Positions 4,893-6,246 of a stretch of DNA of 6,246 nt are shown here, piece by piece. Origin of the DNA: Candidatus Tenderia sp. (GTDB lineage: Bacteria > Pseudomonadota > Gammaproteobacteria > Tenderiales > Tenderiaceae). Positions within the stretch are counted from its first letter, which is position 1, and every line of letters starts with the position of its first letter. The stretch is from positions 1 through 6,246 of the forward strand of contig JASBUE010000137.1 in NCBI GenBank assembly GCA_030148045.1, read 5' to 3'. A program made the position numbers and the translations under genes. Under the pieces are notes generated by a model. The model was not told the DNA's origin, ran no database searches, and saw only the letters and a list, made by a program, of their open reading frames with translations.

Positions 4893-6246
4893 GTGAGTAG
4901 ACATTTGCCCACGCATATCGAACTATTTGCCGCCGATGCCCTGACCAATCGTTGGGTACGCGTCGCGGCCGAGGCAAAACCATTACAGCACGCCAAGCCG
5001 GCAGGCAATGTCTATGGCGTCTACGACGAAAAACAGCACCGCTTTCTGGGGCTAGTGGACGATCACCTTATCAGCCGTTACCCGCAGCGCATCTTCGCCG
5101 ATATCGCGCAGATGGTGGAAACTCCCCTGGTCGCCGCCGATACTCCGCTGGAGCAGCTCAACCAGTATTTCCAGGCCGGCGAGACGGCGGTGGCGGTCGT
5201 CGATGAGAACGACCAGGTGCTGGGTGCCGTCACCCAGGCCAGCTTATTGCACGGCTTGGTCCTGTGGCACGAAGAGGCTGCCAGCCAACTCAAGATCGAT
5301 CAACAGCACCAGGCCCGCTGGTCGCAACGGCTGGGCGCCCTCAATCACGCCTCCCAGCGGCTGTTCAACCTACTCGGCCATAGCCGGGACGCTTATACCC
5401 TGTGCCAGAACGGTATCGAGATCCTGACCACCCTGATCGAGGCCCGCTATGGTGCCGTCGCCATCCTCGGTCCCCACCTGAAACCCCAGGAGTTTATCCA
5501 GACCGGCATGAGCCCGGAAACGGTGCAGCGCCTGGGCGCACCGCCTCAGGGCATCGGCCTACTCGGCGATATACTGCATGGCGAAACCTGTTTAAACATC
5601 CCGGACATCGAAAGCGACCCGCGCTTCAGTGGATTTCCCGAGCATCACCCCCGTATGGAAAACCTGCTGGCCGCGCCGGTCAGCCACAACGGCCAGCTAC
5701 TCGGCCGGGTCTATCTCAGTGATAAACACGATGGCAAACCCTTCAGCACCGACGACGAGTTCATCGTCCAGAGCTTTGCCAATACCCTGGGACTGACCAT
5801 GATCCAGGCGGAGGAACAACAGAAACGTCTGCACCTGGAACAGGATTACAGTATCGCGTCCCTGGCGTTCAAGCACTCCCAGGAAGGCATGCTGATCACC
5901 GATGCCGAGCAGCGCATCATCATGGCCAACGATGCCTTCACTACCATCACCGGCTATCAGAACGACGAGGTCATCGGTCAAAATCCCTCCCTCCTGTCAT
6001 CCGGCAAACAGGACCAGGCCTTCTATCAGCGCATGTATCGCGAACTCTTTGAACGAGACAAATGGGAAGGCGAAATCCAGAACCGGCGCAAAAACGGCGA
6101 GATCTACAGCGAATGGCTGAAGATCAATCTGGTGCGCGATGCGAACCAGGAGGTGAGTTATTTCATCGCCACTTTTTTCGATCTCACCGAGCAGAAACGC
6201 CTGATCGACCAGGTCAGTCTGGCCACCAATTACGACAGCCTCACCC
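4893..6246 (+). CDS. Sensor protein with CBS-like + GAF + PAS and start of a probable GGDEF domain (C-terminus outside window)
   Basis: The reading frame opens after a stop at 4857-4859 and runs to the window end (451 codons from the GTG). No ATG lies in a sensible place: the first in-frame one is about 70 codons in, inside the first domain. Candidate starts are GTG 4893 (used here) and TTG 4905, which would align best with the paralogous kinase's start. Domains numbered from the GTG: CBS-like about 38-125 (FLGLVDDHLISRYPQRIFADI, LGAVTQASLLHGLV); GAF about 155-308 with LIEARYGAVAIL and GFPEHHPRM (247-255, H252); PAS about 322-440 (GMLITDAEQRIIMANDAFTT, WEGEIQNRRKNGE, FFDLTEQKR). The final residues NYDSLT (446-451) match the DxLT that opens GGDEF domains, so a diguanylate cyclase, possibly with EAL, is likely outside the window. 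There are no membrane segments. It follows the regulator by 165 bp and shares roughly half of its first 310 residues with the kinase, by eye. Confidence 0.88.
   Translation, partial: MSRHLPTHIELFAADALTNRWVRVAAEAKPLQHAKPAGNVYGVYDEKQHRFLGLVDDHLISRYPQRIFADIAQMVETPLVAADTPLEQLNQYFQAGETAVAVVDENDQVLGAVTQASLLHGLVLWHEEAASQLKIDQQHQARWSQRLGALNHASQRLFNLLGHSRDAYTLCQNGIEILTTLIEARYGAVAILGPHLKPQEFIQTGMSPETVQRLGAPPQGIGLLGDILHGETCLNIPDIESDPRFSGFPEHHPRMENLLAAPVSHNGQLLGRVYLSDKHDGKPFSTDDEFIVQSFANTLGLTMIQAEEQQKRLHLEQDYSIASLAFKHSQEGMLITDAEQRIIMANDAFTTITGYQNDEVIGQNPSLLSSGKQDQAFYQRMYRELFERDKWEGEIQNRRKNGEIYSEWLKINLVRDANQEVSYFIATFFDLTEQKRLIDQVSLATNYDSLT

Noticed and set aside
1..6246. Mobile elements, CRISPR arrays, tRNA or rRNA genes, toxin-antitoxin or phage-defence systems
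   Set aside because: No transposase-like frames, terminal repeats, regularly spaced repeats, cloverleaf-like segments or defence-family motifs were seen on either strand.

Overview
The window looks like chromosomal or genomic-island DNA of a GC-rich environmental proteobacterium, most likely gammaproteobacterial. The evidence is the protein styles (NarL-family two-component pair, PAS-GGDEF-type sensor, outer-membrane barrel, MerP-like periplasmic protein). No taxonomic marker is present, so this is an inference. I see no tRNA, rRNA, CRISPR array, transposase or insertion sequence. The genes form two divergent blocks around a non-coding stretch at about 1684-2157.

Left block, minus strand (1683 down to 1, leaving the window at base 1). 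Three exported or envelope proteins are encoded in a row: a predicted outer-membrane beta-barrel protein (880-1683), a 100-residue secreted heavy-metal-associated (HMA) protein with a CPFC site (535-837), and a membrane-anchored NHL-repeat beta-propeller whose C-terminus lies outside the window (1-457). In front of the first gene is a near-textbook MerR-family promoter: TTGACC and TAGGCT separated by exactly 19 bp, with the perfect dyad CCTGGAG-TTGG-CTCCAGG in the spacer. The block is therefore probably a metal-induced envelope operon. The MerR-type regulator is not in the window.

Right block, plus strand (2158 to the window end). A 112-residue protein of unknown family overlaps by 7 nt a soluble histidine kinase (CBS-like, GAF, HisKA_3, HATPase). 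A NarL/LuxR response regulator follows 9 bp later. After a 165-bp gap with two inverted repeats comes a second sensor (no ATG start; GTG or TTG). It carries the same CBS-like plus GAF input module as the kinase, but continues into a PAS domain and the apparent first residues of a GGDEF domain before the window ends.

Reading of the right block: one ancestral input module has been duplicated and wired to two outputs, phosphotransfer to a DNA-binding regulator and probably cyclic-di-GMP turnover. Both GAF domains carry a GFPxHHPxM motif. It lines up, from memory, with the region of mycobacterial DosS/DosT that holds the proximal haem histidine, so a haem-based gas-sensing or redox function is a testable possibility. 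The kinase block and the metal block share only the intergenic region, and nothing in the sequence proves they are functionally linked.
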